Shown here: piece by piece, positions 4,923 through 6,201 of the stretch | Layout: every line of letters begins with the position of its first letter | Numbering within the stretch: the first letter of the stretch is position 1 | DNA from: Anderseniella sp. | GTDB lineage: Bacteria > Pseudomonadota > Alphaproteobacteria > Rhizobiales > Aestuariivirgaceae | Reading direction: 5' to 3' | DNA: 6,201 nucleotides | Assembly: GCA_013041995.1 (NCBI GenBank) | Contig: JABDRA010000453.1 | Coordinates: 1-6,201 of the forward strand | Program-made: the position numbers and the translations under genes | Notes under the pieces: generated by a model | Told to the model about the DNA's origin: nothing | The model's input: the letters and a program-made list of their open reading frames with translations, nothing else | Databases searched by the model: none

Positions 4923-5843
4923 GTTCTCGGTGTCGGTTATGCCGGCCATTTCGTCCATGACCCAGGTGCGGAAGGCTTCGATGGCCGGTTCGTTGCGGCG
5001 CGCGTCCAGGCACACGATGAAGAACGAGTAGTTTGTCTTCAGGCGCAGATCGAATGGGGCCACCAGGCGGCCGGCGCGGATGTCGGGTTCGGCCAGGCTG
5101 GTGCGGCCCAGCACCACGCCGCCGCCGCTCATCGCGGCATCGATCGCATGGTCTGCCACGTTGAAATGAAGCCCTGAGCGGCCCGGATCGACATTGGTGA
5201 CACCTGCCGCCTTCAGCCAGTCGGCCCAGGTCTGCAGCACGAAGAAGCCCTGGTGGGTGTCGTCATGGATCAGCGTGTGGTGCTGCAGGTCTTCAGGTTT
5301 GCGGATGGCGTTCGGGCCTTCCAGCATGGACGGGGCACACAACGGGGTCATGAATTCGTCCGTCAGCTTGACCGAACAGTGGCCGGGGTATTCACCGGGG
5401 CCGAAGCGGATGGCGATATCGATATCATCCATCTCAAGGTCCGACTTGGTCACAGATGCTGAAATGCGCGCATCGATGTTGGGGTGGCGGGCAATGAACC
5501 GGTAGAGCCTCGGGCTGAGCCACTTGGCGGTAAAGGCAGGGCCTGCCGCGATGGTCAGCACATTGGTCTGCTGGCGGCGGCGCAACTGGCGCATGGTGCG
5601 GTGCAGCTGTTCAAACGCTTCATGAATGCCGGGCTGGATCAGGCGGCCGTTCTCGGTCAGCTCCACCGCCCGGTTGAGCCGGTTGAACAGTTTCAGGCCG
5701 AGATGGTCTTCCAACTGGCGGATCTGGTAGCTCAGCGCAGCCGGCGTCACCGACAATTCCTCTGCCGCTGCCTGAAAGCTCATCAGGCGCGATGCGGCTT
5801 CAAAAGCTTTCAGCGCGGTTAAGGGGGGAAGACGTTCTGCCAT
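4902..5843 (-). CDS. LysR-family transcriptional regulator, GcvA-like
   Basis: The 313-aa product is a DNA-binding regulator. The N-terminal winged helix-turn-helix spans about residues 6-65 (LPPLTALKAFEAASRLMSFQ, AAAEELSVTPAALSYQIRQL, then LEDHLGLKLFNR). A linker helix follows (73-90), then the two-lobed effector domain from about 95, with GPAFTAKWLSPRL (101-113) typical of GcvA-type members. An alternative TTG start at 5855 would add four residues; the ATG at 5843 is preferred because it begins the conserved MAERLPPL. It is transcribed divergently from the 55-aa gene at 6002 and convergently with the dioxygenase-like/haem operon. LysR proteins most often act on the divergent promoter and on their own, so the small gene is the first candidate target. 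The effector is unknown. Confidence 0.93.
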   Translation of the reverse strand: MAERLPPLTALKAFEAASRLMSFQAAAEELSVTPAALSYQIRQLEDHLGLKLFNRLNRAVELTENGRLIQPGIHEAFEQLHRTMRQLRRRQQTNVLTIAAGPAFTAKWLSPRLYRFIARHPNIDARISASVTKSDLEMDDIDIAIRFGPGEYPGHCSVKLTDEFMTPLCAPSMLEGPNAIRKPEDLQHHTLIHDDTHQGFFVLQTWADWLKAAGVTNVDPGRSGLHFNVADHAIDAAMSGGGVVLGRTSLAEPDIRAGRLVAPFDLRLKTNYSFFIVCLDARRNEPAIEAFRTWVMDEMAGITDTENLPGPAI

Positions 5844-5858
5844 GGTCACCAACAAAAT

Positions 5859-5882
5859 TTATTTAACTGATGAGCAGAATAA
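5859..5882. promoter_or_regulatory. Candidate dyad near the LysR start
   Basis: TTATT (5859-5863) and AATAA (5878-5882) are inverted around 14 nt, 16 bp upstream of the regulator's ATG. The position suits autoregulation, but the arms are short and AT-rich, so chance is a real alternative. Confidence 0.22.
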
Positions 5883-5887
5883 CTCGT

Positions 5888-5916
5888 TTGCGCAACACAA
5901 TGGAAGTCCCTATTTT
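5888..5916 (+). promoter_or_regulatory. Candidate sigma-70 promoter for the 55-aa gene
   Basis: TTGCGC (5888-5893) is separated by 17 nt from TATTTT (5911-5916). The -35 box sits in an 8-bp palindrome, TTGCGCAA (5888-5895). Transcription would start near 5923 and give a leader of about 80 nt carrying the inverted repeat at 5931-5976. Confidence 0.35.
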
Positions 5917-5930
5917 CAGTTTCATCAGAT

Positions 5931-5976
5931 GAAGGTGCGCCCAGCAAACAAGTTCCACCCAAATAGGTGCACCTTC
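5931..5976 (+). repeat. 8-bp inverted repeat in the leader of the 55-aa gene
   Basis: GAAGGTGC (5931-5938) and GCACCTTC (5969-5976) are perfect inverted copies 30 nt apart. The right copy overlaps a 10-bp palindrome, AGGTGCACCT (5965-5974). Another small dyad, TTCAT/ATGAA, lies at 5921-5933. They may form an mRNA stem-loop or a regulator site. The Shine-Dalgarno sequence lies just after the right arm and outside it. Confidence 0.45.
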
Positions 5977-6001
5977 AGAAAAAACAAAGGAATTCAGTGT
6001 T

Positions 6002-6169
6002 ATGAAGGCACAGAACACAAATATCGACGCGGATGTCATCGACTTCTACATGCGCAAGGCACACTCCGAGCGCTCGGAAGCATTCACCAGTGCGCTTGGC
6101 GGTCTGGCCGGAATGGTAAAGAATATCTTTACCGCTCCTGAAGCCGGCAACATGGCCCGCGGCCACTAG
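6002..6169 (+). CDS. Small 55-aa protein, unassigned (DUF1127-like N-terminal helix suspected)
   Basis: ATG 6002 to TAG 6167-6169 encodes 55 residues. AAAGGAA (5986-5992) lies 9 nt upstream, a candidate promoter precedes it, and a stem-loop follows the stop, so it has all the parts of a real small gene. It reads MKAQNTNIDADVID, then FYMRKAHSERSEAF (15-28), a charged amphipathic helix, then ALGGLAGMVKNIF (31-43) and a short polar tail. The helix resembles the N-terminal part of small alphaproteobacterial DUF1127-type proteins, but the arginine-rich DUF1127 core is not present. It faces a GcvA-like LysR gene. In Brucella the related regulator VtlR activates genes for small DUF1127 proteins (from memory), so a similar link is plausible but unproven. 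Confidence 0.65.
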   Translation: MKAQNTNIDADVIDFYMRKAHSERSEAFTSALGGLAGMVKNIFTAPEAGNMARGH

Positions 6170-6175
6170 AGCAAC

Positions 6176-6201
6176 ATGGGTTCAAATGAACCCATAAAGT
6201 T
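6176..6201 (+). terminator. Stem-loop after the 55-aa gene, probable terminator cut by window edge
   Basis: ATGGGTTC (6176-6183) and GAACCCAT (6188-6195) make a perfect 8-bp stem with an AAAT loop, 6 bp after the stop codon. The window ends before a T-run could be confirmed; the last bases are AAAGTT. Confidence 0.5.

Noticed and set aside
5844..5855. TTG start of the LysR gene four codons upstream
   Set aside because: No better ribosome site, and the conserved family N-terminus begins at the ATG at 5843.
1..6201. CRISPR array, tRNA or rRNA genes
   Set aside because: No regularly spaced direct repeats and no cloverleaf or rRNA signature were seen on either strand.

Overview
The window looks like a piece of an alphaproteobacterial genome, probably from the Hyphomicrobiales or a nearby marine group. 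The reasons are an Omp25/Omp31-type beta-barrel, a GcvA/VtlR-like LysR regulator facing a tiny basic protein, a NOV_C/DUF3883 protein of a style I associate with that class, and two insertion sequences of the IS110 superfamily. This is a judgement from protein style, not from a search.

Layout. Bases 1-34 (minus) hold the first codons of an IS110-type transposase running off the left edge. Its 5' noncoding end lies next to a ~208-bp element bounded by perfect 12-bp inverted repeats (105-312). An outer-membrane beta-barrel gene (548-1216) follows and ends in a clear rho-independent terminator. A complete IS1111-group element (about 1305-2694) comes next, with its transposase on the minus strand, an 11-bp perfect subterminal inverted repeat and a long 3' noncoding end. 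Beyond it lies a NOV_C/DUF3883 gene interrupted by one in-frame amber codon (2782-3618).

The right half is denser. A Tat-exported intradiol-dioxygenase-like protein (3806-4291) and a six-helix bis-haem ferric-reductase-like membrane protein (4311-4922) form a two-gene operon. It converges with, and overlaps by 21 bp, a GcvA-like LysR gene (4902-5843, minus). Divergent from the regulator is a 55-codon gene (6002-6169), followed by a stem-loop at the window edge.

The most interesting signal is in the noncoding end of the IS1111-group element. The minus strand can form an 11-bp stem enclosing a loop. One side of the loop carries 11 nt identical to the left insertion junction, and the other side carries 6 nt complementary to the right junction. 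That is the layout expected of a bridge RNA (seekRNA) that chose this insertion site. Deleting the element between two TCC repeats rebuilds a 10-bp hairpin with a TCCG loop, so the element appears to sit in the loop of a palindrome.

Functionally, the right half reads as a small envelope redox module (exported metal-site protein plus transmembrane haem protein) beside a LysR regulator that may control it or the small divergent gene. The left half is an accessory stretch shaped by mobile elements.
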